This document shows positions 49,865 through 59,880 of a stretch of 64,000 bases of DNA, in pieces. The first letter of the stretch is position 1. Each line of letters starts with the position of its first letter. The notes under the pieces are model-generated. The model searched no databases and was not told where the DNA came from. It saw only the letters and a program-made list of their open reading frames with translations. The DNA is taken from the NCBI GenBank assembly GCA_029379385.1, contig CM055617.1, positions 4,588,001 through 4,652,000 on the forward strand, in the 5' to 3' direction. The position numbers and the translations under genes were made by a program. This DNA comes from Quillaja saponaria. Taxonomy: Eukaryota > Streptophyta > Magnoliopsida > Fabales > Quillajaceae.

Positions 49865-51301
49865 ATGTGCAGTGAAAATAGTCAACTACACATCTTCTTC
49901 CTTCCCAATCTGGCTCATGGCCATATGATACCTATGGTTGAAATTGCCAAACTAGTTGCTTCCAGAGGTGTCATGGCAACCATAGTAACAACCCCACTCA
50001 ATGTACCTCTTGTTTCCAGAACCATATCAACCTGCACTAAAATCAACATTCTAACCATCAAATTTCCTTCTGCGGAGGTTGATTTACCTGAAGGATGTGA
50101 ATTCTTTGACTCAAATACTCCCTTACATATGATGCCTCGTTTCATGAAAGCTTCTTCACTGCTACAAGACCCATTGGAGCAGCTATTGTCTGCTTATCAT
50201 CCAGATTGCTTTGTTGCTGATGCATTCTTCACTTGGGCAACAACTGCTGCTGCTAAGTTTAATATTCCAAGGCTTGTGTTCCAAGGAACCAGTTTCTTTG
50301 CTTTGTGCGCACTTGAATGTATTAGATTGTATGAGCCTCAGAAAAATGTTTCTTCTGATTCAGAGACTTTTGTCATTCCTAATTTTCCTGATGAAATAAA
50401 ACTGACAAGAATGCAGCTACCAGTTATAGCTAGAACAAGCCAGGACTCAGAGTTCATTGCCAAACTGTTTAAAGTAGTCAGTGACTCAGAGGAAATGAGC
50501 TTTGGTGTTCTTGTTAACAGCTTCTATGAGCTGGAGCCTGCTTATGCAGATCATTACAGGAAAGTGCTTGGAAGGAAAGCATGGCACATAGGTCCAGTGT
50601 CTCTATACAATAATGAAGAAAAAGCAAAGAGAGGAAATGAAAGCTCCATTGCTGAAAATGATTGCTTGAAGTGGCTTGACTCTAAGAAGCCAGATTCAGT
50701 GGTTTATGTTTGTTTCGGAAGTCTGACAAAATTCAATGATTCTCAGCTGAGGGAGATTGCATTGGGTCTTGAGGCTGCTGGGCAACAATTCATTTGGGTT
50801 GTGAAGAAAGGTGAAAATAATAAGGAAGAAAAAGAAGAATGGCTGCCTGAAGGATTTGAGAAAAGAATTGAAGGTAGAGGACTGATTATAAGGGGCTGGG
50901 CACCCCAAGTGTTAATTCTTGATCATGAAGCTGTTGGTGGGTTTGTCACTCATTGTGGATGGAATTCAACCTTGGAAGGTGTAGCTGCAGGGGTATCCAT
51001 GATCACTTGGCCTGGGGCTTTTGAGCAATTTTACAATGAGAAGTTGGTGACTGAGGTTCTTAAAATTGGGGTTTCCCTTGGTGATAAAACATGTGATGGA
51101 CCGTTGGGGGTTAGTATTACAAGTGAAGCACTAGAGAAGGCTTTGAATAGGATAATGGTTGGGGATGAAGCAATGGAAATCAGAAGCAGAGTGAAGGCCT
51201 TTGCAGAAAAGGCAAGGCAAGCTTTAAAAGAAGGAGGATCCTCTTATTCAGATTTGAATGCTTTAATTGAAGAATTGGCTGCTACATCAAAGCACAAATG
51301 A
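49865..51301 (+). CDS. UGT-A: UDP-glycosyltransferase, UGT73-like (PSPG ends in Gln)
   Basis: Family 1 glycosyltransferase, which moves sugar from a UDP-sugar to a small molecule in the cytosol. Intact, intronless, 478 residues. The N-terminal LAHGHMIPM contains the predicted catalytic His20; the PDCFVADAFFTWA segment probably holds the partner Asp. The 44-residue donor box spans 345-388, starting WAPQVLIL, with HCGWNSTLEG, and ending in Gln388, the residue usual in glucosyltransferases. The general pattern is UGT73 (group D), whose members act on flavonoids, terpenoids, coumarins or hormones; the acceptor cannot be told from sequence. It is the most diverged intact member of the cluster and has Gln where the others have His. 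Confidence 0.93.
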   Translation: MCSENSQLHIFFLPNLAHGHMIPMVEIAKLVASRGVMATIVTTPLNVPLVSRTISTCTKINILTIKFPSAEVDLPEGCEFFDSNTPLHMMPRFMKASSLLQDPLEQLLSAYHPDCFVADAFFTWATTAAAKFNIPRLVFQGTSFFALCALECIRLYEPQKNVSSDSETFVIPNFPDEIKLTRMQLPVIARTSQDSEFIAKLFKVVSDSEEMSFGVLVNSFYELEPAYADHYRKVLGRKAWHIGPVSLYNNEEKAKRGNESSIAENDCLKWLDSKKPDSVVYVCFGSLTKFNDSQLREIALGLEAAGQQFIWVVKKGENNKEEKEEWLPEGFEKRIEGRGLIIRGWAPQVLILDHEAVGGFVTHCGWNSTLEGVAAGVSMITWPGAFEQFYNEKLVTEVLKIGVSLGDKTCDGPLGVSITSEALEKALNRIMVGDEAMEIRSRVKAFAEKARQALKEGGSSYSDLNALIEELAATSKHK

Positions 51302-52184
51302 TCATTAGAAGTATTTGAGCAGAATGGTTTTTTCTATATATCATAGGAATCTCTAGTTTAAAGTTTTTCTTTTCTTTCTTGTTTGAGAAGATCCATAATT
51401 TCAAGTTAAGTACCTAATTATGAGCAGTAACCCCTACGATTTAAGATTTGATCTTTAAACTAGGTATCAAAGTTAAGTTTGGAATTCTCCAACAAAAAAG
51501 AATTAAAATGCAACAACAAATTCATCAATTACCAAAAAATTTAAGACTTAATGCTTCTGTTTTTTTTTTTTTTTTTTTGGTAAAGTAAGATCAAACTAAA
51601 AACACTAATACAAATAAGGGAAAATAGTTTCTGAGATCACATAAAAATTACATATACAAATTCTTAAATGTGATCATAAACTTGTAAAAAAAGAAGAAAA
51701 AGAGAGTAAACTACTAAATTAATATGTTATCTCATTTTGATTAATTTGCCTTTGCGTTATGATTCTTTTTGCAAGGGCCATTTTAAAGACATAAAACGAT
51801 GAAACTTTTGCATTATTAAAGGAGTGGTGACAACTGACAGGAGAGACAGCTGTTTGGAATCATGAGAGTTTATGTCTCCATCTACTGCCTTTCTTGTATT
51901 TCTCTAAGCAATGAGGAATCAAATACAGTATTTTTATTTGTTTGGATTTCAAATCGAATACTTGAGAAGAAACAAGTCTCTGTTAATCCAATAAAATTAA
52001 TAATAGAATCCTCAATAAAGAGATTACAACACACATTGAAACTATTGCAGAAGAATCCAAGAAAACAATCGCATTCTATATTGAATGAAACAAGGAGAAA
52101 TCAGACAAAGCAACCTCATTGTTGCTTCAGGAGTTTTTTATTTCTTAAAAAAGGATAAACAATTGTTAAACATATAATTTATTA
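51302..52184. other. Spacer with a dispersed cluster repeat
   Basis: After the UGT-A 3' UTR there is AT-rich DNA. The stretch 51998-52150 (TTGCAGAAGAATCCAAGAAA, then CAACCTCATTGTTGCTTCAGG) recurs at about 57787-57940 and in part near 60205-60250, marking units of the cluster duplications. No gene is seen. Confidence 0.55.
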
Positions 52185-53350
52185 CTTGCCACGCCAAACA
52201 CGTCTTTAGATATTTAAATAACCAAATATCCAGACTGTCAAGCATAAATCACCATGACTTTTGGTAATACAGAGAGAAAATAAAAAAGCCAAGCCTCCTC
52301 TTTTCTTCATACTACCATTCCTTTGCTTACTGCCAGTCTCTACAACTTTGGCTTCTAATTCAGATTCCAAATTTGCTATTCCTGCAATATGAGCAGCGAA
52401 AATGGTCAGGTACACATCTTCTTCCTCCCTTGGGTGGAAGCTGGCCACATAATACCAATGGTTGAAATGGCCAAAGTAGTTGTTTCCCAAGGTGTCATGG
52501 CAACCATAGTCACCACCCCTCTCAATGAACATTCTCTTTCCAAAATCATAGGTACCCGCAGTAAAATTAACATCTTAAACATCAAATTCCCTCCTTGAGA
52601 GCCTGCCATAACTGTAATTACTTCTCTAGTTTTAAAACCGAGTCTGAAAGATTTATTGAGTCTCGGGTCCCTAGTTTTATAGAAATCGAACCGAATGGCA
52701 TCATCAATATATTTAATAATATTATACATGATATAACCTTACTTATAATTATTATATTTAATATCATACATCTTATATTTTTTAATATCTTTTCAATCAT
52801 TATTTTGTTATTTCTCAATTATCATTAGAGAGTTTATTACAAAAAAATAAATAAACAAACTCATTAATATATATAATATTATTTATCTCATTTTAATTTA
52901 TGTATTTAAATATACAAATAATATGTATAAATAAATAAAAAAGATAGATTAAATATAAATTTTATAAAAATATAAAAATAATGGGAGAAATTAGAATTTT
53001 TTATCTTATAAATATATATAATACTAAATAAATTACCAAAAAATTGTTTAGCTCTTCGGAATTTGAATGCACATGAATATTATTCTTTCAAATATTAAAT
53101 AAGAATTCAATTTTAATTTTTAGATTTAAAAACATAAAAACAATTCCAATCACTAAAAAATCAACTTGGGCAGTATAGTTCTTTAAATTTTTATAAATTT
53201 TATAGAGTCCAATCACTAACTTGTCATTGGGCATTCGGGCGACGATCCAGGTGGTCCTATTCGGTTTTTAAAACATTAATTGAAAGCATTGAATTGAGAC
53301 TTAGTCCTCATTGCAAGTTTGGGAACAGCCATTTTTTGGTTTGGTTTGAT
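52185..53350 (+). pseudogene. UGT pseudogene 1: promoter and N-terminus kept, body replaced
   Basis: The conserved upstream block (52185-52234) and an ATG at 52389 (MSSENGQVHIFFLPWVEAGH) are nearly identical to UGT-C. The frame ends at 52598 because a Gly codon (GGA in UGT-C) is TGA. Homology stops at 52629 and resumes at about 53275 in the UGT 3' UTR (TTGAAAGCATTGAATTGAGA). The intervening coding body of about 1.2 kb is missing, and an unrelated AT-rich block lies in its place. The catalytic His is present in the remnant, but all of the donor-binding half is gone. Confidence 0.88.
52630..53274. mobile_element. Transposon-like block inside UGT pseudogene 1
   Basis: The left end TTTTAAAACCGAGTC and the right end TTCGGTTTTTAAAA are imperfect inverted repeats. 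The interior is very AT-rich and encodes nothing recognisable. No target duplication is visible, as expected if insertion came with a deletion of the UGT body. The superfamily is not assigned. Confidence 0.5.
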
Positions 53351-53642
53351 TAAAAGGCCATTCCATAGTTATTTTTCATTTTTCTTTTACTAAGTCATGT
53401 CTATGCTTCAAACTAATTTATCTTTTCGATCCTCTCAAAATCTGATCATTTTTAATAAGATAATTATCAACAATAATGTATATTATTCGTCCCACAAATC
53501 TTATGCCTTCGTCTTTCTTGTCCAGCTATCTGCTTGGTGCTTCCATTTAATTTTCTGTACAACATTCAGTGTCTGTAACTGAGTTTGACAGAGAAAGCAT
53601 ATTATATTATACCATTCAAATTAGCAAAAATATATTTTATTA

Positions 53643-53693
53643 CTTGCCACGCAAAACACGTTTTAAGATATTTACTTAGCCAAATATCCAGAC
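53643..53693 (+). promoter_or_regulatory. Conserved upstream block of UGT-B
   Basis: Contains CTTGCCACGCAAAACACG and AGATATTT, then CCAAATATCCAGAC, matching the blocks at 52185-52234 and 58235-58286 with a few changes. It lies about 120-170 bases before the ATG. A role as core promoter is inferred. Confidence 0.5.
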
Positions 53694-53815
53694 AGAAAAA
53701 GAAAAAAAGCCAAACCTCCTCCTCTTTTCTTCACACCGATCTATCATTCCTTTCCTTACTGCAAGTCTACAATTTTGGCTGCAAATTCAGAACCCAAGTT
53801 TGCTACTCCTGCAAT

Positions 53816-55243
53816 ATGAGAAATGAAAATGGTCAGGTACACATCTTCTTCCTCCCTGGGGTGCGTCCTGGCCACATGATACCAATGGTTGAAATGGCCA
53901 AAGTAGTTGTTTCCCAAGGTGTCATGGCAACCATAGTCACCAATCCTCTCAATGAACATTCTCTTTCCAAAACAATAGCTACCTGCAGTAAAATCAACAT
54001 CTTAAACATCAAATTTCCTCCTGGAGAGGCTGGCATACCTGCAATTACTTCTCTAGCTATGATTCCTCAGTTCATGAAAGCCTATGGATTGCTACAAGAA
54101 CCATTGGAGCAGCTCTTGTCTGCTTATAATCCAGATTGTCTTGTTGCTGATGCATTCTTCACTTGGGCAACTAATTCTGCTGCTAAATTTGATATTCCAA
54201 GGCTTGTGTTCCACGTGACAGGTTTCTTTTCTTTGTGCGCACAAGAATGTATTAAATTGTATGAGCCTCACAAAAGTGTTTCTTCTGATTCCGAGCCTTT
54301 TGTCATTCCTAATCTGCCTGATGAAATAAAAATGACAAGGATGCAGTTACCAAGTTTAGCTAAAACAAATGGGCAGTCAGAGTACCTCAACAAACTGTTT
54401 AAAGCAGTCGTTGAAGCAGAGGAGAGCAGCTATGGTGTTGTAGTAAATAGCTTCTATGAGCTTGAGAAGGATTATGTAAATCATTACAGGAAAGTACTTG
54501 GAAAGAAAGCATGGCACATAGGTCCTTTGTCTCTATGGGTTGGGAACAATAACGAAGAAAAATCAGATAGAGGAAAGGAAAGCTCCATTTCTGAAAATGA
54601 TTGCTTGAAGTGGCTTGACTCAAAGGAACCCAATTGTGTTGTTTATATTTGTTTTGGAAGTGTAGCAAACTTCACTGAATCCCAGCTAATAGAGATTGCA
54701 ATGGGTCTTGAGGCTTCTGGGCAACAATTCATTTGGGTTGTGAGCAAAAGCAAAAATAAAGAGGAAGAAAAAGAAGAATGGCTGCCCGAAGGATTTGAAA
54801 AAAGAATGGAAGGTAAAGGACTGATTATAAGGGGTTGGGCACCTCAAGTCTTAATTCTTGATCATGAAGCTGTCGGAGTGTTTGTGACTCATTGTGGATG
54901 GAATTCAACTTTGGAAGGGGCAGCTGCAGGGGTACCCATGGTAGCTTGGCCAGTGTCTGCTGACCATTTTTACAATGAAAAGCTGATTACTGATGTTCTT
55001 AAACTTGGGGTTGCTGTTGGTGTTCAAAAATTCGTTGGATTGGAAGGGGAAAGTATTAAGAGGGAAGCAATAGAAATAGCTTTGAAGAGGATAATGGTAG
55101 GGGATGAAGCAGAGAAGATCAGAAGCAGAGCCAAGGCCTTTGCAAAATTGGCAAGGCAAGCAGTAAAAGAAGGAGGATCCTCTTTCTCTGATTTGAATAC
55201 GTTAATTGAAGAATTGGGTGCTAGACGCCTTAAGCATAAGTGA
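53816..55243 (+). CDS. UGT-B: UDP-glycosyltransferase, UGT73-like (PSPG ends in His)
   Basis: Intact intronless family 1 glycosyltransferase of 475 residues. The frame is open further upstream, but the ATG at 53816 (MRNENGQVHIFFLPGVRPGH) aligns with the starts of the other copies, and the DNA before it matches their non-coding leaders. The catalytic His is His20. The donor box spans 341-384 (WAPQVLIL, then HCGWNSTLEG, ending SADH), so its last residue is His384 rather than the common Gln. In characterised plant UGTs, His here is often associated with UDP-galactose use, though it is not decisive. Acceptor unknown. It is very close to UGT-C, so the duplication is recent. Confidence 0.93.
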   Translation: MRNENGQVHIFFLPGVRPGHMIPMVEMAKVVVSQGVMATIVTNPLNEHSLSKTIATCSKINILNIKFPPGEAGIPAITSLAMIPQFMKAYGLLQEPLEQLLSAYNPDCLVADAFFTWATNSAAKFDIPRLVFHVTGFFSLCAQECIKLYEPHKSVSSDSEPFVIPNLPDEIKMTRMQLPSLAKTNGQSEYLNKLFKAVVEAEESSYGVVVNSFYELEKDYVNHYRKVLGKKAWHIGPLSLWVGNNNEEKSDRGKESSISENDCLKWLDSKEPNCVVYICFGSVANFTESQLIEIAMGLEASGQQFIWVVSKSKNKEEEKEEWLPEGFEKRMEGKGLIIRGWAPQVLILDHEAVGVFVTHCGWNSTLEGAAAGVPMVAWPVSADHFYNEKLITDVLKLGVAVGVQKFVGLEGESIKREAIEIALKRIMVGDEAEKIRSRAKAFAKLARQAVKEGGSSFSDLNTLIEELGARRLKHK

Positions 55244-56560
55244 TGAATTGAAAGCATTGAACTCAGACTTAGTCCCTTTAGCCATTGCAAGTTTGGGAAC
55301 AACCATTTGTGGGTTTGGTTTGAGAAGGGGCAATTCCTAGTTTTTTTCTTTGTCTTATACTAAGTCAAGTCTTAGGCTTCCAACTAATTTATGTTTTATC
55401 TTGTCAACCATTCTTAATTAAATAATTATCAACAAAAATGTTTGTTGAGAATAAACTATGTCTGAATTATTTTGATTGGTAAGAATTGCACATTATTCTT
55501 TTTCAAGTCTTCTTTACTCTAATTGAGGCATTTATTAAATTTTTTTTTTTTCAATCAAATTCTTCGAGAGTCATTCAAAATTTGATCTTTAAACGAAATA
55601 GAATATAACAAAATTAACTTACAAGTCTTTTCACATATAATGAAATAAGAAACATTAATTGATAAGACATGTTCTTGACAAAATAATTAGAAATTGTTTG
55701 TTTAGTTTCAAATCTGAAATTTTAACATGCTTCTTGAAAACAAAAAAACTTTTCCCCCTATATAACTTTGAGTAAGCTTTTGCGTAATCAACTAACCCTA
55801 GTACTTCAATAAATTTTTAATGATTTTGAATTGATTAAAAATATGATTTTATTAAATATATCTTAGAAGACTTGATTTTTTTTAAAAATTAAATCCTGAA
55901 GAATCTTAGGATAAAAGAATTCTTAGTATTATTTTTTTTTTATAATTCTCAAATAACAAAATTATAACTAAAAGCCTTTATATTTTTATTTGAGTTTTTT
56001 AGCCATGTGATACTTGGATAAAGATTTTTATTATGGTGCAATAAATATAGAAACTAGAATTAAATATATTTATTTATTAATTATAAATTTACTAAAATCC
56101 TTATTATCAACTGCAATAAATATTAAAATCTTATACCATCTTAATAAACACCTTAAAAGACACTGCATATATACTTTTAAGGTTTTTATTTTTATTTTTA
56201 TGTTTATATGTGTCATTAGAGTACTTGTTAAAGTGATATAAATAGAATGTTTGAAGTATTAATTACTATAAGTGACATGATTTCAATGATATTTCATGCA
56301 TAAGTTGTTTTTTTTTTTTTTTTAAATTCAAATTTTTTTTATTACACTTTAATAAGTGTCTTTAGCAGATAGAAAAATCATATTTTTAATTAATGTCATG
56401 TACTTGCTAAGGTGATATATTTAGGTCTTGCAATATGTAATCAATGTCTCACTAATTTTATAATATTTCAAATTATTAAATATTGTAATTTTATATAAAA
56501 TAGCCATATAAGCCAAGAAATCAAATAGCCATCTTCTTCTCAATTTGCAAAACCAGCAAT
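55244..56560. other. UGT-B 3' UTR and AT-rich spacer
   Basis: The first part is the UGT-B 3' UTR, similar to those of UGT-C and pseudogene 1 (TTGAAAGCATTGAACT and following). The rest is low-complexity A/T sequence with no gene seen. Confidence 0.5.
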
Positions 56561-57312
56561 TTGTAAAGTGGCAATGCAAGTAACCCATCACAGATATTAT
56601 TCTTTCCCTACATGGCTCATGGCCATATGATACCAATGATTGATATGGCCAAACTCTTTGCTGCAAGAGGTGTTATGGCAACCACAACCACCACTCCTCT
56701 CAATATGAACCTCTTATCACAAAAACAATACTAAAAACCCAAAATCTTGCCTTTAAAATCAACATCCAAACCATCAAATTCCCTTCTGCAGAGGCTGGTT
56801 TACCTGCAGGGTGCGAAAACGTTGACACAATCCCTTTCCCAGATATGTTTCCTAATTTTTTTTAAAGGCAGTTGCTATGCTACAAGAAACATTGGAATAG
56901 CCCACAAGGCGTGGTTCAAGTGGTAAGAAGCGCTTGAACTTAGTGGTTAAGGAGCATTTACAATGTTAAGGATTTGAACCTGCAAGAAAATACTTGTGGG
57001 AATGGCAGTTGTAAACTCGAATGAGATTAGACTCACACCCAAAAATATGAGGATACTCGTAAAAAAAGAACCATTGGAACAGATGCCTTGTTGCTGATAT
57101 CTTCCCTTGGGAAACAGGTGCTGCTGCTAAATTTGATATTCCAAGACTTGTGTTCCATGGCAGAAGTTTCTTCTCTGTGTATCTCTGATAGTCTGAAATT
57201 GTATGAGCCTCAGAAAAATGTTTCCTAGGCTTATGCACACCATTACAGGGAAGAACTTGGGAGGAAAGCGTGGCGTATAGGGCCGGTGTCTTTATGCAAC
57301 AATGAATAGAAT
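56561..57312 (+). pseudogene. UGT pseudogene 2: start lost, SINE inserted, 3' half missing
   Basis: Related to pseudogene 3 at 63389 rather than to UGT-A to UGT-D. The start codon aligned with 63389 is TTG (56561-56563) and the next codon is TAA. Recognisable stretches are TTCCCTACATGGCTCATGGC (the catalytic His region), a Pro-Ser-Ala-Glu-Ala-Gly-Leu-Pro segment, and after the SINE a GCTGCTGCTAAATTTGATAT segment. Later it jumps to a GGAAAGCGTGGCGTATAGGG segment, so several hundred bases are deleted. It ends abruptly where copied CBSX DNA begins. Confidence 0.88.
56901..57065 (+). mobile_element. tRNA-derived SINE with target-site duplication
   Basis: The insertion of about 165 bases has a polymerase III box A-like GTGGTTCAAGTGG (56911-56923) and a box B-like GGATTTGAACC (56970-56980), and ends in an A-run. 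It is flanked by a 17-bp direct repeat, AAGAAACATTGGAATAG at 56884-56900 and AAGAACCATTGGAACAG at 57066-57082, with two differences. The duplicated target is UGT coding sequence. Confidence 0.85.
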
Positions 57313-57319
57313 CCCAATA

Positions 57320-57786
57320 TTTTGTATATTATTGTTATTACGCTCTGCCTTTCCAGCTATTTGTACTCATCATAGATTAGATGGCTCTGAGATTTTCTTT
57401 TATATTGGTCGTATGTGCTTCTTACAGCTACAAGTATTTGTTATGAAACTGCTAATAGCATTTGTCATTAATGCTGGCTAGGCGGAAATCAAAGTGACAC
57501 TAACTTGTTTCCTCAAGTAAACAGTTCTTGGAAAGTATGTAAACCTCTTTTGTTTCCTGTTTCGTGGCTAATATTATTAGTAGGTTGTACTGCAACTTTG
57601 CACCAATGTTTGAAGTTAAAATGTTGATTGAACAGGCACTCTTAACACTACCCAGTCACGCTTCTGCATACACAGGAACAGTACTGCAAGGTTGGAGATC
57701 ATGCCTGATTGGCAAGTAGGAATTGGTTAAATTATGCTTCATTTATGGCATTTGAGTTTCTAGATCATTTGTAGTACAAATCCATT
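57320..57786 (+). pseudogene. Duplicated CBSX fragment (intron 4, exon 5, intron 5)
   Basis: This stretch matches CBSX DNA at about 46179-46647 along its whole length, with scattered substitutions and small indels. It includes the acceptor, the 53-base exon 5 (57482-57534) and the donor. In the copy, GTTGAC of the exon has become GTAAAC. It stops short of the position where the hAT-like element sits in the source gene. It is fused directly to UGT pseudogene 2 and cannot encode a CBSX protein. Confidence 0.9.
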
Positions 57787-58234
57787 AATAATTGAATCCT
57801 CAAAGAAGAGATTACAATACGCCTAGAAATTATTGCAGAAGAATCCAAGAAAACAGTCACATTCTCTATTGAATTAGACAAGTACAAATCAGGCAAAGCA
57901 ACCTCATTGTTGCTTCAGGAATTCTTATTTGTTAAAAATTAACAATTTACATTTCTTCAGTATAATTATATATAATATGATTTCGAAGTCTTTATAACCA
58001 AGTGATCAAGAGTCTCACAAATCTAATAAACTTGCACTTACATTCAACATAAAAATTAATGCTGTCAACAGAGCCAAACTGGTGGAGTGCAATCTTATGA
58101 TATCTTTCTTGTCCAGCTATGAGTATCTGCTTGGTGCTTTCATCTAATTTTGTGTAAAATATTAGTGTGTAACTGAGTTTTACAGAGAAAATATATTATA
58201 TAAAACCATTGAAATTAGCAAACATATAATTTAT
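57787..58234. repeat. Dispersed cluster repeat upstream of UGT-C
   Basis: The first 150 bases match 51998-52150 (TTGCAGAAGAATCCAAGAAA and CAACCTCATTGTTGCTTCAGG). The rest resembles the upstream DNA of UGT-A and UGT-B, including TTTCTTGTCCAGCTATGA and a GCTTGGTGCTTTCAT motif. No gene is seen. Confidence 0.6.
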
Positions 58235-58286
58235 TACTTGCCACGCCAAACACGTCTTTAGATATTTAAATAACCAAATATCCAGA
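58235..58286 (+). promoter_or_regulatory. Conserved upstream block of UGT-C
   Basis: Carries CTTGCCACGCCAAACACG, TTTAGATATTTAAATAACC and CAAATATCCAGAC, almost identical to the block before pseudogene 1. TATTTAAATA may be the TATA box. It lies roughly 160-210 bases before the ATG. Confidence 0.5.
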
Positions 58287-58443
58287 CTGTTAAGCATAAA
58301 TCACAATGATTTTTGGTAACACAGACAAAGAAAATAAAAAAGCCAAGCCTCCTTCTCTTTTCTTCATACTACCATTCCTTTCCTTACTGCAAGTCTACAA
58401 CTTTGGCTTCTAATTCAGACTCCAAATTTACTATTCCTGCAAT

Positions 58444-59880
58444 ATGAGCAGCGAAAATGGTCCGGTACACATCTTCTTCCTCCCTTGGGTGGAAGCTGGC
58501 CACATTATACCAATGGTTGAAATGGCCAAAGTAGTTGTTTCCCAAGGTGTCATGGCAACCATAGTCACCACCCCTCTCAATGAACATTCTCTTTCCAAAA
58601 TCATAGGTACCCGCAGTAAAATTAACATCTTAAACATCAAAGTCCCTCCTGGAGAGCCTGCCATAACTGTAATTACTTCTCTAGCTATGATTCCTCAGTT
58701 CATTAAAGCCAATGGATTGCTACAAGAACCATTGGAGCAGCTCTTGTCTGTTTATAATCCAGATTGTCTTGTTGCTGATGCATTCTTCACCGGAGCAACT
58801 AATTCTGCTGCTAAATTTGATATTCCAAGGCTTGTGTTCCACGTGACAGGTTTCTTTTCTTTGTGCGCACAAGAATGTATTAAATTGTATGAGCCTCACA
58901 AAAGTGTTTCTTCTGATTCCGAGCCTTTTGTCATTCCTAATCTGCCTGATGAAATAAAAATGACAAGGATACAGCTACCAAGTTTAGCTAAAACAAATGG
59001 GCAGTCAGAGTACCTAAACAAACTGTTTAAAGCAGTCGCTGAAGCAGAGGAGAGCAGCTATGGTGTTGTAGTAAATAGCTTCTATGAGCTTGAGAAGGAT
59101 TACGTAAATCATTACAGGAAAGTACTTGGAAAGAAAGCATGGCACATAGGTCCTTTGTCTCTATGGGTTGGGAACAATAATGAAGAAAAATCAGATAGAG
59201 GACAGGAAAGCTCCATCGCTGAAAACGATTGCTTGAAGTGGCTTGACACAAAGGAACCCAATTCAGTTGTTTATATATGTTATGGAAGTGTAATAAACTT
59301 GACTGAATCCCAGCTGTTGGAAATTGCAATGGGTCTTGAGGCTTCTGGGCAACATTTCATTTGGGTTGTGAGAAAAAGCAAAAATAAAGAGGAAGAGAAA
59401 GAGGAATGGCTACCTGAAGGATTTGAAAAAAGAATGGAAGGTAAAGGACTGATTATAAGGGGTTGGGCACCTCAAGTCTTAATTCTTGATCATGAAGCTG
59501 TTGGAGTGTTTGTGACTCATTGTGGATGGAATTCAACTTTGGAAGGGGCAGCTGCAGGGGTATCCATGGTAGCTTGGCCAGTGTCTGCTGACCATTTTTA
59601 CAATGAAAAGCTGATTACTGATGTTCTTAAAATTGGGGTTGCTGTTGGTGTTCAAAAATTTGTTGGATTGGAAGGGGAAAGTATTAAGAGGGAAGCAATA
59701 GAAAAAGCTTTGAAGAGGATAATGGTAGGAGATGAAGCAGAGGAGATCAGAAGCAGAGCCAAGGCCTTTGCAAAAATGGCAAGGCAAGCAGTAAAAGAGG
59801 GAGGATCCTCTTTCTCTGATCTGAAGGCTTTAATTGAAGAATTGGGTGCTAAACGCCTTAAGCACAATATAATCAATTGA
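58444..59880 (+). CDS. UGT-C: UDP-glycosyltransferase, UGT73-like (PSPG ends in His)
   Basis: Intact intronless family 1 glycosyltransferase of 478 residues, starting MSSENGPVHIFFLPWVEAGH. The predicted catalytic residue is His20. The donor box spans 341-384 and ends SADH, as in UGT-B. At residue 117 the segment reads DAFFTGATNS, where UGT-A, UGT-B and UGT-D have DAFFTWAT, so a conserved Trp near the active site is Gly here. Another change is CYGS for CFGS in the first C-domain strand. The C-terminus extends three residues (ending KHNIIN) beyond UGT-B. It is closest to UGT-B and to the N-terminal remnant of pseudogene 1. Whether the Trp change affects acceptor choice or activity cannot be told here. 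Confidence 0.92.
   Translation: MSSENGPVHIFFLPWVEAGHIIPMVEMAKVVVSQGVMATIVTTPLNEHSLSKIIGTRSKINILNIKVPPGEPAITVITSLAMIPQFIKANGLLQEPLEQLLSVYNPDCLVADAFFTGATNSAAKFDIPRLVFHVTGFFSLCAQECIKLYEPHKSVSSDSEPFVIPNLPDEIKMTRIQLPSLAKTNGQSEYLNKLFKAVAEAEESSYGVVVNSFYELEKDYVNHYRKVLGKKAWHIGPLSLWVGNNNEEKSDRGQESSIAENDCLKWLDTKEPNSVVYICYGSVINLTESQLLEIAMGLEASGQHFIWVVRKSKNKEEEKEEWLPEGFEKRMEGKGLIIRGWAPQVLILDHEAVGVFVTHCGWNSTLEGAAAGVSMVAWPVSADHFYNEKLITDVLKIGVAVGVQKFVGLEGESIKREAIEKALKRIMVGDEAEEIRSRAKAFAKMARQAVKEGGSSFSDLKALIEELGAKRLKHNIIN

Noticed and set aside
53585..53815. N-terminal extension of UGT-B (77 codons).
   Set aside because: The DNA matches the untranslated upstream regions of the other UGT copies, and the ATG at 53816 aligns with their starts.
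56901..57065. A functional tRNA gene.
   Set aside because: Box A and box B-like motifs are present, but there is no cloverleaf or anticodon arm, and target-site duplications show it is a SINE.
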